NCBI GenBank assembly: GCA_044226485.1
Contig: JBGAGY010000012.1
Coordinates: 62,001-126,000 of the forward strand
Direction of reading: 5' to 3'
Source of the DNA: UBA6663 sp044226485
Lineage (GTDB): Bacteria; Chloroflexota; Anaerolineae; Anaerolineales; UBA6663
DNA: 64,000 nucleotides
Program-made: the position numbers and the translations under genes
Part shown: positions 1 to 8,070 of the stretch, one piece after another
Layout: every line of letters starts with the position of its first letter
Numbering within the stretch: position 1 is the stretch's first letter
Notes under the pieces: model-generated
What the model was told of the DNA's origin: nothing
Databases searched by the model: none
What the model saw: only the letters and a program-made list of their open reading frames with translations

Positions 1-552
1 GACCTCGATGTCCCAATCGCGCTCCCGGTATTCCGAATCATGGTAAATGGCGAACGGCGCGCCGTTCATGCGCAGCTTGTTCTGATCGATGTAGGCTATC
101 AGGTCCCCCCACAAGGAGCCTTGATCGGGCGGTTGCGGCACGACGCCCCGCACGGAGGCCACAGTGAACGACTCGACGGTCTTGATTACGACGGCATGAA
201 TAGACATGGGTGGCTCCTCATTCAGATGTTCCAGCAGGTTCGCCACGCGCTCCAATCGCGCCTCGTCTTCCTGCATGCGTTGACGGATCTCGGCCTGGCG
301 CAGCGCGAGCATCCCGCGCAATTGCTCGACCGAGATGTCGTTCTCGAGCACGCGCCCGATTTCTTCGAGCGATAGCCCAAGATCCTTCAGCGCCAGGATG
401 CGATAGAGACGCGCGAGCTGATTGAACTCGTAGTATCGGTACGACGTAAACGTGTCGACCAATACCGGTTTCAACAGACCCATCTCGTCATAGAGGCGCA
501 GCGCCTTGACTGAAACGTGGCTTAGTTTAGAGAAGTCGCCGATCCGGATCAT
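1..552 (-). CDS. MerR-family transcriptional regulator, 3' part beyond the window
   Basis: The gene starts at the ATG at 552 and runs off the left edge; 184 codons are visible. The N-terminus (MIRIGDFSKLSHVSVKALRLYDE) is the typical MerR winged helix-turn-helix. A helical dimerisation segment follows at about residues 75-115. From about residue 119 (MSIHAVVIKTVESFTVASVRG) it resembles the start of a GyrI-like or BmrR-type effector-binding domain, so this is probably a small-molecule-sensing activator. A Shine-Dalgarno-like TGAGG lies 7-8 nt before the ATG. The promoter just upstream has the 19-bp spacer typical of MerR targets, which suggests autoregulation. The ligand cannot be deduced. Confidence 0.9.
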   Translation of the reverse strand, partial: MIRIGDFSKLSHVSVKALRLYDEMGLLKPVLVDTFTSYRYYEFNQLARLYRILALKDLGLSLEEIGRVLENDISVEQLRGMLALRQAEIRQRMQEDEARLERVANLLEHLNEEPPMSIHAVVIKTVESFTVASVRGVVPQPPDQGSLWGDLIAYIDQNKLRMNGAPFAIYHDSEYRERDWDIEV

Positions 553-569
553 TTGCGAACCTCAGGTCT

Positions 570-600
570 GTTTTACACCCTCCTCCATGAGGAGAGTCAA
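570..600 (-). promoter_or_regulatory. MerR-type promoter with 19-bp spacer and operator dyad
   Basis: On the minus strand TTGACT (600-595) and TAAAAC (575-570) are separated by 19 bp. Between them lies a perfect dyad, CTCCTC-N3-GAGGAG (580-594). The over-long spacer with a dyad between the two hexamers is the hallmark of promoters that MerR proteins activate by untwisting DNA. It drives the adjacent MerR gene. Confidence 0.75.
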
Positions 601-612
601 GCAGGAAGTTCG

Positions 613-758
613 CGGACCATGGACGGCGGACCGCAGATGTCGCGCTCACGGCGTTGACGAACGACGAAGGACGAATGACGAGGGTTATGTGAGACAACCC
701 TCGTCATTCGTCCTTCGTCTACCAAGAAGCGTCTGTTGCGGTCTGCCGTCCGCGGTCC
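613..758. repeat. Nested inverted repeat: family A hairpin inside a family B pair
   Basis: The inner arms 663-686 and 696-719 are perfectly complementary over 24 nt with a 9-nt loop, built of ACGAAKG heptamers (family A). The outer arms, about 613-635 and 735-758, are imperfect and built of GCGGACS heptamers (family B). The element fills the gap between the MerR promoter and the bactofilin stop codon. No coding function is visible. Confidence 0.85.
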
Positions 759-759
759 C

Positions 760-1278
760 TTACGCTTCTCGGTTTTTCGGCTGCGGAGTCGGAACTTCTT
801 CTTCGGGTTCGTCGGGCTCGGTGCCGTCGCGCATGGTGATCTGGCCGCGCAGGAAGGCGCCTTCTTCGGAGGCGAAGGAGCCGGTCTTGAGGTCGCCGTA
901 GATGCGGCCCGTGGAGAGGATCTCGACCTTATCGGCGACGATGTTGCCCTTGACGGTGCCGGCCACTGAGACGACGCCGGCCTGGATCGAGTCGGCCGTG
1001 ACGCGGGCGCCCTCGGCGATGATCAGGGCGCCGCCGATCTCGATCCTGCCGTCGAAGGAGCCTTCGATGCGGAGGCCGGTGTTGCCGCTGAGCGTGCCGG
1101 TGTAGTGCAGGCCTGGGCCGATCACGCTCTCGACGGGGCGGGGCGCGTTATGGCCGTTGCCTGAGGGCGCGCCGCCAAAGGGGCTGGTGCCCGGGGCGCG
1201 AGGCGGATTGAAGGACGACGAGTTTGCATCGCCGTTTTTGCCGGGTTCTTTGGATCGACCAGGTCGGAAGCTGAACAC
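760..1278 (-). CDS. Bactofilin (polymer-forming cytoskeletal protein)
   Basis: 172 aa. A disordered Gly/Pro/Asn-rich N-terminus (about residues 1-50) precedes a bactofilin beta-helix (about 55-150) with repeating hydrophobic/Gly strands such as LRIEGSFDGRIEIGG and VSVAGTVKGNIVADKVEI. A short acidic Pro-rich tail follows. Bactofilins polymerise without nucleotide into filaments that position cell-wall enzymes or other envelope machinery. The DUF4446-type gene lies 39 nt upstream in the same direction, so the two are probably cotranscribed. The client process cannot be told from the context. Confidence 0.9.
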   Translation of the reverse strand: MFSFRPGRSKEPGKNGDANSSSFNPPRAPGTSPFGGAPSGNGHNAPRPVESVIGPGLHYTGTLSGNTGLRIEGSFDGRIEIGGALIIAEGARVTADSIQAGVVSVAGTVKGNIVADKVEILSTGRIYGDLKTGSFASEEGAFLRGQITMRDGTEPDEPEEEVPTPQPKNREA

Positions 1279-1317
1279 GCGCGCTCCTTGCGATGGTCGG
1301 GCGGAGGCCCCGAACGA

Positions 1318-1737
1318 TCAGTTCTTGTGCTGGCCGCGCGCCTGAGTGACGGCGGCCTGCTCAGGCACCGACAGGCTGGCGCCGTCGGCCCAGTTTTTGA
1401 GCGACCGCATCGCCAGGCCCGAGTCGGCGTCGTTGGCGATCAACAGGCCATCGCCGCGGGCGTTGAAGATGGCCAGAGCGAAGGCGGCCCGGCCGGTGTC
1501 GTCGGTGTACTGCTCGAGCCCCATGAACTGCAGGGCGCGTCCCATCGACGAGGCCAGAACGGGCTGACTGTCGAGCAGCGACTGGACCCGCTCCTGGGTT
1601 TCAGGATCCAGCCCGGCCCCGTCAGCCGTTTCTTCAGGGCCGAAACTGAGCCAGCCCAGCCAGACCAGTGCGATGATGACCAGCAGGGTTGTCAGGCCCC
1701 ACAGGTAGAAGCCGTAGGTGGACCACAATGCTTCCAT
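1318..1737 (-). CDS. DUF4446-like membrane-anchored protein
   Basis: 139 aa. One N-terminal transmembrane helix (about residues 8-30) is followed by a soluble domain with the segment GRAAFALAIFNARGDGLLIAN, which resembles the core of the DUF4446 family (function unknown). I chose the ATG at 1737 because a GGGGG ribosome-binding site lies 8 nt upstream; a TTG five codons earlier overlaps that site. A TATAAT box is visible on the minus strand about 14 nt before the start. The bactofilin gene follows, so an envelope role is possible but unproven. Confidence 0.7.
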   Translation of the reverse strand: MEALWSTYGFYLWGLTTLLVIIALVWLGWLSFGPEETADGAGLDPETQERVQSLLDSQPVLASSMGRALQFMGLEQYTDDTGRAAFALAIFNARGDGLLIANDADSGLAMRSLKNWADGASLSVPEQAAVTQARGQHKN

Positions 1738-1935
1738 AGGCGTATCCCCCAATTATAAGACATGCAGGACGCCCTGCTGGTTGACGTAATGCTTGAGCGT
1801 CGATGTCCATATTGCCCGAGCCGAATCTTGCCACGAATCCGCGGACGCAGGGCGCATGAACAGGGTTGAGAGCCGCGCGATCTCGGAGGCCAATTCACGA
1901 AAGGCGTGATATCCGGCCTTTCCCGCTCTCGGAAA

Positions 1936-2844
1936 TCACCCCCACAGCGCCCGGCGCATGGCCGGCACCAGGCCGGTCAGATCCTGCACCGCATCGAAGG
2001 CGGAGCGTTCGGCGCCGAACACAAGCGTAGGCACCCGGTTGTAGGTGTGGTGGCGGTGGCTCAGATCCTCAAGGTTGCCATGGTCGGAGGTCACGACCAC
2101 CACATCCCGGCTGAGATCCCACTGATCGAGCACGCCGGCCAGCACCTGGTCGAACTGCTCCATCACGGCGATGCCGTCGCTGAGCGAGCCGCGATGGCCA
2201 ACGTAATCCGTGATCCAGTGTTCGAACAATGCGAAGTCGTAGGCCTGCGCCGCCCGGGCCAGCCGTTGACCGGCCTCGCGCGGGGTGTAGACCGGGACGT
2301 CCGAGTCGAGGTCGCTCCGCCAGAAGGCGTTCGTGAAGTCGGCGCCAAGCGCCTGCCCGCTGCGGACCTCGGCCTCGCCGGCCAGGGTCAGACCGGCAGA
2401 CGTCGCCGCCAGCGGGATCGCCGAGTAGCTGCGCTTGCCGCTGGCGATGCCGTCGAAGTAGCGCTGCGGGTACCCGCTCAGGAGCGCAGCCGATTTTCCG
2501 GAAGCGCGGAGCTCGTGAAAGAAAGATCCGGCTCGCAGAATCTCGGCCACTGCGGCATTGGGCTTGGGCCCCCAATGTCCGCCGATCTCGGCCGACACAT
2601 TGCGGCCGGTCAGCAACGTAGCCTGGCCCGTGGCCGATTGCGGCAGGCCGGCCACGCCCAACGTGGCATCTGTAGGGATGAAGGACGCGCGCTCCGTCTC
2701 GAGGCGAGGCGCATCGGCCAGAGGACGCCTGCCGCCGAGCGCCGCCGTCAGCGACGGCAGATCGGCGGCCGCCAGCGGATTGGTAGCTGGGTCTTCGGCG
2801 CCGAGCCCGACACCGTCGAGGAACAGAAAGAGAAGGCGCGCCAT
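1936..2844 (-). CDS. Alkaline-phosphatase-superfamily metalloenzyme, phosphoglycerate-mutase-like
   Basis: 302 aa. An N-terminal metal ligand lies in LFLDGVG (Asp10). The nucleophile region is QSATGQATLLTG (about 69-80) and the second metal site is TSDHGNLED (about 252-260). These are the landmarks of the iPGM/phosphopentomutase metalloenzyme family. The protein is much shorter than iPGM (about 510 aa) and lacks its inserted phosphatase domain, so the substrate is unknown. It follows the thioredoxin gene by 6 nt and is probably the last gene of the globin-thioredoxin-metalloenzyme operon. Confidence 0.8.
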   Translation of the reverse strand: MARLLFLFLDGVGLGAEDPATNPLAAADLPSLTAALGGRRPLADAPRLETERASFIPTDATLGVAGLPQSATGQATLLTGRNVSAEIGGHWGPKPNAAVAEILRAGSFFHELRASGKSAALLSGYPQRYFDGIASGKRSYSAIPLAATSAGLTLAGEAEVRSGQALGADFTNAFWRSDLDSDVPVYTPREAGQRLARAAQAYDFALFEHWITDYVGHRGSLSDGIAVMEQFDQVLAGVLDQWDLSRDVVVVTSDHGNLEDLSHRHHTYNRVPTLVFGAERSAFDAVQDLTGLVPAMRRALWG

Positions 2845-2850
2845 CCGGGC

Positions 2851-3345
2851 TCAGGAGACGGGCAGGGCTGCCCGCACGGCTGCATCGTCGAAGATGCCGA
2901 AGCCGCGCCAGAGCTCGTTGCCGTCAGAATCGAGCAGCACGAACGAAGGGGTTCGATTATCCACTTGAAGCTGCACCGCAAGATCCTGGCCGGCGGCCGA
3001 GGCCACGTTCAACCGAACGACGCGCAGCCGATCGCCCATCTCACGCTCGAGCGAGTCGACGGCCGGTCGCGCCGCCAGACAACCCGCGCAGTAATCGGAA
3101 TAGAACTCGATCAGAACGGGTTCATTGGAATCTCGCAGCACCAGAGTCGCGGCCTGTGTGCTGGTCGTCGTGCCGGTGCCTGTGCGGAGTGAGGCCCAGG
3201 CCACGAAAAACGCCAGCGCGGCGATGCCGAGCGCGAGGGCGCGCGTGCGTGTGAAACCACTACGCGCGAAGTAGACCCCCATGCCCACCAGCACGACCGT
3301 GGCGAGGATGATGTATGAAAAACGATTGAAGAGCCAGATATCCAT
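2851..3345 (-). CDS. Membrane-anchored thioredoxin-like protein
   Basis: 164 aa. Two N-terminal transmembrane helices (about residues 10-27 and 35-52) are followed by a thioredoxin fold. The active site reads YCAGC, a CxxC in place of the usual WCGPC, and the cis-Pro appears in RTPSFVLLD. It probably faces outward and exchanges thiols with envelope or cytochrome proteins. The gene lies between a truncated haemoglobin and a metalloenzyme with short gaps, so it is probably co-expressed with them. The globin link hints at redox or NO stress handling, but this is inference. Confidence 0.85.
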   Translation of the reverse strand: MDIWLFNRFSYIILATVVLVGMGVYFARSGFTRTRALALGIAALAFFVAWASLRTGTGTTTSTQAATLVLRDSNEPVLIEFYSDYCAGCLAARPAVDSLEREMGDRLRVVRLNVASAAGQDLAVQLQVDNRTPSFVLLDSDGNELWRGFGIFDDAAVRAALPVS

Positions 3346-3405
3346 GCGTCTTGTGCCGCCCCGGCTCCGTGCGTCGAACCCCCCCGCGCAGAGTCGGCTA
3401 CCCGA

Positions 3406-3831
3406 TCACTGTCGATTGACCATCCAGGCCGAGAAGCCGACCAGGAAGCGCCGAAACCCATCCAGATGCTCGGCAGGGAAATTGTAATCTGAGGTGGCCC
3501 GGGCGAGGATCGGTTCCCAGCAGGCCAGCCAGACCTGGCGCGCCTGCTCGTCGATGGGAAACGGCAGGTGCCTGGCGCGCATCATCGGAGCACCGTAGCG
3601 TTGTTGATAGAGCGGAGGCCCTCCCAACAGTCCTACGAAGAAGGTCGCGGACTTCTCGGCCGCAGCCTGCATATCTTGCTGGAACATGTCGCGGATCGAC
3701 GAGCGCTCGAGCTCGGCGTAGAAATCCGCCAGCATGCGAAAGACATTGGCCTCGCCCATATGCGCGTATACCTCGCGGCTCGGCGCCGGCGCGCTGTTCG
3801 GCCCAACAGGAGGAACGTAGGGAGTTTTCAT
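3406..3831 (-). CDS. Group II truncated haemoglobin
   Basis: 141 aa from the ATG at 3831. It has the group II signature: a B10 Tyr in LADFYAEL, LGGPPLYQQRYG, the proximal His in MRARHLPFPI, and the G8 Trp in QVWLACW. These small haem proteins bind O2 or NO and often protect respiration from NO. Upstream in-frame codons are derived from a family B repeat (3840-3872), so longer starts are rejected. No clear Shine-Dalgarno sequence precedes the ATG. It heads the apparent operon with the thioredoxin and metalloenzyme genes. Confidence 0.9.
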   Translation of the reverse strand: MKTPYVPPVGPNSAPAPSREVYAHMGEANVFRMLADFYAELERSSIRDMFQQDMQAAAEKSATFFVGLLGGPPLYQQRYGAPMMRARHLPFPIDEQARQVWLACWEPILARATSDYNFPAEHLDGFRRFLVGFSAWMVNRQ

Positions 3832-3839
3832 GCGAAATG

Positions 3840-4005
3840 ACAGCGGACCGCGGACGGCTGACCGCCGATCTCCAAATCCTAGGTCGCGTGATTCACGATG
3901 ATACCGGTCGTGATTGAGAAGCGCAATGTTGTGACATCGGCCCACCCGCACACGCGTGAAATGGGCCCGATCTGCGGTCTACCGTCCGCAGTCTGCCGTC
4001 GTTTT
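3840..4005. repeat. Family B heptad repeats as a spaced inverted pair
   Basis: Heptamers GCGGACC/GCGGACG/GCTGACC at 3844-3870 face complementary heptamers GCGGTCT/ACCGTCC/GCAGTCT at 3972-4005. The pair lies between the divergent globin and EF-G-like genes, within 10 nt of the globin start codon. Confidence 0.75.
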
Positions 4006-4018
4006 TTCTCAAGTTGCG

Positions 4019-4047
4019 TTGACGGGGTTTGGGCGGCATGTTACCAT
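4019..4047 (+). promoter_or_regulatory. Probable promoter of the EF-G-like gene
   Basis: TTGACG (4019-4024), a 17-bp spacer and TACCAT (4042-4047). A strong TAAGGAGG ribosome-binding sequence follows at 4076-4083. Confidence 0.55.
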
Positions 4048-4095
4048 CCGCGTGGCCGTCAGATAAACGCTCCCCTAAGGAGGCTTGTACAGCCG

Positions 4096-6171
4096 ATGCG
4101 AGAGTACGAATCTGGCAAGATCCGTAATGTGGTGCTGGTTGGCCACAGCGGGTCGGGAAAGACTTCCTTAACGGAAGCCTTTCTTTACGCGACGGGTGCT
4201 ACGACCCGGCAGGGTAAAGTCCTAGATGGATCGACGATCTCGGACTTCGAGGATGAAGAGAAGCGCCGACAGATCTCCCTGTCGACCTCGGTCATCCCGG
4301 TTGAATTCCTCGATCACAAGCTCAATCTGCTCGACACGCCGGGCTTCACCGATTTCCAGGGTGAGGTGCGGTCGGCCATGCACGTGGCTGAGGCCGCGAT
4401 CGTGGTCGTCGACGCCGTCGGCGGCGTCGAGGTCGGCACCGAGTTGGCCTGGCAGATGTGTGATGAGTACCATCTGCCGCGTTTCGTGGTGATCAACAAG
4501 CTGGATCGTGAGAACGCCAGCTTCGAGCGCACGCTGCAGCAGATCCGCGACACCTTCAAGGCCAAGCTGATCCCCGTGCAGCTACCGATCGGTGAAGAGG
4601 CGGGCTTCAAGGGCGTCGTCGGCCTGTTGTCGATGAAGGCGCGCCTGGGTAAGGGCGACCAGATCGTCGACATCCCGGCTGACCTGCAGGCTGCGGCGGC
4701 CAAAGCCCGCGTCGAGTTGATGGAAGCGGCGGCCGAAGGCGAGGACGCGCTGCTCGAGAAGTATCTCGGCGGCGAAGAACTGACCCCCGAAGAGATGATC
4801 CGCGGTTTCCACGCCGCTGTGAAGTCGCGCACCTTCGTGCCCGTCTTCGTCGCGTCGGCCACGGCCGACATCGGCACGCTGCCGATCCTCGAGGGCATTG
4901 AGCGCTATCTGCCGTCGCCGCTGGAGGGCATGCCCTTCACGCTCGAAGGCATGGAAGAGAAGCCCGGCACGATCCACGCCGACGACACCGGCGACCTGGC
5001 CATGTACGTGTGGAAGACCACGGCCGACCCGTTCGTCGGCAAGGTGACGTACATTCGCGTCGTGGCCGGCGTGTTGCAGTCGGACGCGCGCGTCTGGAAC
5101 CATTCGCGCAGTGCTGAAGAACGTGTGGGCACCGTGCACGTGGCACGCGGCAAAGAGCAGATCAGCGTCAAGAAGATGCACGCCGGCGACATCGGCACGC
5201 TGGCCAAGCTGACGGTCACGGCTACCACCGACACCCTGGGCGACAAGGCCCACCCGGTGCCGATGAAGAAGCCGACCTTCCCGAAGGCCCTGTACGCCGT
5301 GGCGGTTTCGCCGCGGACGCAGGCCGACAGCACCAAGATCAGCCCCACGCTCACCCGCCTGTGCGAAGAAGATCCGACCCTGCACTGGCACCAGGAGATG
5401 TCGACCAAGCAGACGATCCTCGAGGGGCTGGGCGACCAGCACATCGATGTGGCCGTCCGCCGGGCCGAGGCCAAGTACAGCCTGGGCCTGACCGTCGAAC
5501 TGCCCAAGGTGCCGTACCGCGAGTCGATCACGCGCAAGGGCGAAGGCCACCACCGCCACAAGAAGCAGACGGGCGGCGCCGGCCAGTTCGGCGAGGTCTA
5601 CCTGCGCATCGAGCCGCTGCGCAGCGGCGACTATGAGTTCGACGACGAGCTCGTCGGCATGAACCTCTCGAAGAGCTATCTGCCGCCGATCGACAAGGGC
5701 GTGCGCTCGGTGTTGGAAGGCGGCGTGATCGCCGGCTATCCGGTTTCGGGCGTCAAGGTGATCGTGTACGACGGCAAGGAACACGCCGTCGACTCGAAAC
5801 CGATCGCGTTCGAAGTCGCGGGGCGCGAGGCGTTCAAGAAGGCCGTCGAGGCCGCGACGCCTGTGCTGCTCGAGCCGATCGTCAAGCTCGAGGTCACGGT
5901 GCCCGAGGGCAACATGGGCGACGTGCTGGGCGACCTGAACACTCGCCGCGCGCGCGTCGCCGGCATGGACCAGAACGGCGGCAAGAGCGTGATCACGGCC
6001 GAAGTGCCCATGGCCGAGGTGCAGCGCTACGTCACCGATCTGCGCTCGATCACGGGCGGCCGCGGCATCTTCGCGATGACGTTCGATCGCTACGAGCCTG
6101 TGCCTCCGCACATCGCGCAGCCGATCATCGCCGCGCACAAGAAGGAAAAGGCGGCCGAGTCCGACGAGTGA
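4096..6171 (+). CDS. Elongation factor G-like translational GTPase
   Basis: 691 aa. The G1 loop is GHSGSGKT (16-23), DTPGF is at 80-84 and NKLD at about 134-137. EF-G domains II-V follow, with a domain IV segment around HHRHKKQTGGAGQFGEVYLRI. The G1 sequence, instead of AHIDAGKT, is typical of the EF-G-like paralogue (FusA2/EF-G-2 type) rather than the main translocase. Members of this group have been linked to ribosome-dependent GTPase activity but are not well understood. Start chosen at the ATG at 4096, 12 nt after TAAGGAGG. The gene stands alone between a good promoter and a strong terminator. Confidence 0.88.
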   Translation: MREYESGKIRNVVLVGHSGSGKTSLTEAFLYATGATTRQGKVLDGSTISDFEDEEKRRQISLSTSVIPVEFLDHKLNLLDTPGFTDFQGEVRSAMHVAEAAIVVVDAVGGVEVGTELAWQMCDEYHLPRFVVINKLDRENASFERTLQQIRDTFKAKLIPVQLPIGEEAGFKGVVGLLSMKARLGKGDQIVDIPADLQAAAAKARVELMEAAAEGEDALLEKYLGGEELTPEEMIRGFHAAVKSRTFVPVFVASATADIGTLPILEGIERYLPSPLEGMPFTLEGMEEKPGTIHADDTGDLAMYVWKTTADPFVGKVTYIRVVAGVLQSDARVWNHSRSAEERVGTVHVARGKEQISVKKMHAGDIGTLAKLTVTATTDTLGDKAHPVPMKKPTFPKALYAVAVSPRTQADSTKISPTLTRLCEEDPTLHWHQEMSTKQTILEGLGDQHIDVAVRRAEAKYSLGLTVELPKVPYRESITRKGEGHHRHKKQTGGAGQFGEVYLRIEPLRSGDYEFDDELVGMNLSKSYLPPIDKGVRSVLEGGVIAGYPVSGVKVIVYDGKEHAVDSKPIAFEVAGREAFKKAVEAATPVLLEPIVKLEVTVPEGNMGDVLGDLNTRRARVAGMDQNGGKSVITAEVPMAEVQRYVTDLRSITGGRGIFAMTFDRYEPVPPHIAQPIIAAHKKEKAAESDE

Positions 6172-6194
6172 TCGTCGAGCGCTCAGCGAAAGTA

Positions 6195-6226
6195 AAAAGG
6201 GCGGCCAATCGGCCGCCCTTTTGTTT
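6195..6226 (+). terminator. Intrinsic terminator of the EF-G-like gene
   Basis: A GGGCGGCC/GGCCGCCC stem with an AATC loop, followed by TTTTGTTTT; a run of A on the other side lets it also serve the converging minus-strand gene poorly or not at all. Confidence 0.9.
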
Positions 6227-6240
6227 TGTGATCGATCGAC

Positions 6241-6699
6241 TCAGTTAGGGGTCGTGCTCTCGGCGGTGGCCAGCAGGACGTCTTTGCGCCAGAACACACC
6301 CAGGAAGCGGACGCCGCACGCGAACAGCGCGATGCCCAGGCCGCTGTAGAAGAACGCGATCATCCACTCGGGCACCATGTGGCTCAGTCGCAGCGCGATG
6401 CCGCCGCCCATCATGATCGCCATGATGATGTACGACGACCTGTCGAAGAAGCTCCAGAAGGGCAGGCGCTGTCGGCTCTCGCGTCGGATCCGGCCCGAAT
6501 GTTTGGTGACCAGCCGCGAAAAGATGAAGACGTAGAACACAAGGAAGATGACCACGGCCAGCGGATACAGGATCGGCTGGTTCGGCCCATCTTGCAGCAG
6601 CAGCGGCAGCCCGACGGAGATCACCATCGCGCCGGCCAGGCACCAGACCGCCCCGGCGATCAACATCAACGTGTTCTTGGGAATGTGGGCCCACTCCAT
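6241..6699 (-). CDS. Conserved membrane protein of unknown function
   Basis: 152 aa from the ATG at 6699, which follows a GAGGAGAGG ribosome-binding sequence by 9 nt; this excludes the longer in-frame start at 6801. Four hydrophobic helices are predicted at about residues 8-30, 40-62, 84-104 and 112-132. A conserved-looking cytoplasmic segment reads FWSFFDRSSYIIMAIMMGGG. I recall similar uncharacterised membrane proteins in other bacteria but cannot assign a function. It stands alone, converging with the EF-G-like gene. Confidence 0.75.
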   Translation of the reverse strand: MEWAHIPKNTLMLIAGAVWCLAGAMVISVGLPLLLQDGPNQPILYPLAVVIFLVFYVFIFSRLVTKHSGRIRRESRQRLPFWSFFDRSSYIIMAIMMGGGIALRLSHMVPEWMIAFFYSGLGIALFACGVRFLGVFWRKDVLLATAESTTPN

Positions 6700-6837
6700 G
6701 AATTGCGTCCTCTCCTCAGCGTCGGCCTCGCGCCGACGACTCAGCGATGGTACCTCAGGTGGGTCAGCGGCCGCCAAGGTCGAGCGCGCTCGTATAAGCA
6801 CATACAGCAGCTCGTGGTCCGGTTCGGCCTGGCCGCC

Positions 6838-7983
6838 TCAACGCAGATCGATCACCCAGGCGCCGTCGCTGGCCGCGATGCCCGAACCGTAGCCGCCCGT
6901 CAGCAGCAGTCGACCGTCGGAGAGCGGCGCCACGGCCGCGAACAACCGCGTCGGCCCGAGGTCCACGCCGCTGAGGGCAAACGTGTTCGTCGCGGGGTCG
7001 AATGTCTCGAGGCGCCCGGGCCCACCGACGACCGCGACGCGCCCATCCGGCAGGCGCAGCGACGTCCCCTGGATTTTGTAACGCGTCAGGTTCATGGCCG
7101 ACGTCGGCGCGAACGTCGCCGTGGCGGGATCGAACAGCTCGGCGCTCGAGTACTGCCCCTGCTCGTCGCGCTCGTCGGCGCCGCCCAGGACGAGGACCCG
7201 GCCGTCGGCGAGCAAGACGGCGTCGTGCTTGTGCCGGGCGGTGTGCAGGGCTCCGGCGGCCTGAAACGTTCCCGCAACAGGATCATAGATCTCGGCCGAC
7301 GCCAGGATTTCGAGCGAGCGGCGCTGGCCGGCGTGCCCGCCGACGACGAGCACCCGCCCGTCGGCGAGCAGCGTGGCCGTGTGCGACTCGCGCGGCGTCA
7401 ACATCGAGCCGGTCATCTCGAAGGAACCGGCGGCCGGGTCGTAGATCTCGGCCGAGGCCAAAAAGGTCCAGCCGTCGCCGACGCCGCCGACGATCAAGAC
7501 CCGACCGTCATCGAGCAACACTGCCCCGTGCCCGCCGCGGCCCTGGTGCAGCGACCCGGTCTCGGCGAAAGCGCCGGTGGCCGGGTTGTACAGCTCGGCG
7601 CTCGCGAGGTAGCGGCCGTTGTCGAGGCCGCCAACGATCAGCACCCGGCCGTCGTTCAGGCGTGTGGCCGTGTGCGACAGGCGCGCGTGGAGGAGATCGG
7701 GGCCGTTCGTGAACGCGCTGGTCGTGAGGTCAAAGAGCTCGGTGCTGTCGAGCCCGGCCTCGCTGCCCGCGAAGCCGCCAGACACGAGCACACGACCGTC
7801 GAGCAACGTCGTGGCGGTGTGGGCCGAGCGCGCGATCGCCAGATGCAGCGATTGGATGGGCCGTGGGGCGGCCGCCGTTGACCCGGCAGGTGACGGGGCC
7901 GGAACAGGCCATGGGGTCGGGCGTGTCCCGCAGGCGCCGAGCAGCGTGGAGATGAACGCGAGGAAGAGTCGTCGAAGGCGCAT
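6838..7983 (-). CDS. Kelch-repeat lipoprotein
   Basis: 381 aa. The lipoprotein signal ends in the lipobox LLGAC (Cys18). A short Pro/Ala linker follows, then about six Kelch units, each with a pattern like HTATLLADGRVLVVGG followed by SAEIYDPAAGSF. This makes a beta-propeller anchored outside the membrane, usually a protein- or glycan-binding scaffold. The ATG at 7983 has an AGGAG 7 nt upstream; an in-frame start 23 codons earlier lacks one and would spoil the signal peptide. It lies 87 nt downstream of the helicase-loader gene but has no obvious functional link to it. Confidence 0.85.
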   Translation of the reverse strand: MRLRRLFLAFISTLLGACGTRPTPWPVPAPSPAGSTAAAPRPIQSLHLAIARSAHTATTLLDGRVLVSGGFAGSEAGLDSTELFDLTTSAFTNGPDLLHARLSHTATRLNDGRVLIVGGLDNGRYLASAELYNPATGAFAETGSLHQGRGGHGAVLLDDGRVLIVGGVGDGWTFLASAEIYDPAAGSFEMTGSMLTPRESHTATLLADGRVLVVGGHAGQRRSLEILASAEIYDPVAGTFQAAGALHTARHKHDAVLLADGRVLVLGGADERDEQGQYSSAELFDPATATFAPTSAMNLTRYKIQGTSLRLPDGRVAVVGGPGRLETFDPATNTFALSGVDLGPTRLFAAVAPLSDGRLLLTGGYGSGIAASDGAWVIDLR

Positions 7984-8070
7984 CCAGAGCTCCTGTCTCC
8001 ACCGGGTCGAGGCGAGCCATGAAAAGCCCGCGGCGTCGAGCCGGTTCAACAAAGAGTAGCGCCGGGCGGG

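Noticed and set aside
3832..3951. 40-residue extension of the truncated haemoglobin
   Set aside because: It translates a family B repeat and does not match the globin family.
4582..6138. 518-codon open frame antisense to the EF-G-like gene
   Set aside because: His/Arg/Leu-rich shadow reading typical of high-GC codon bias opposite a strongly conserved gene.
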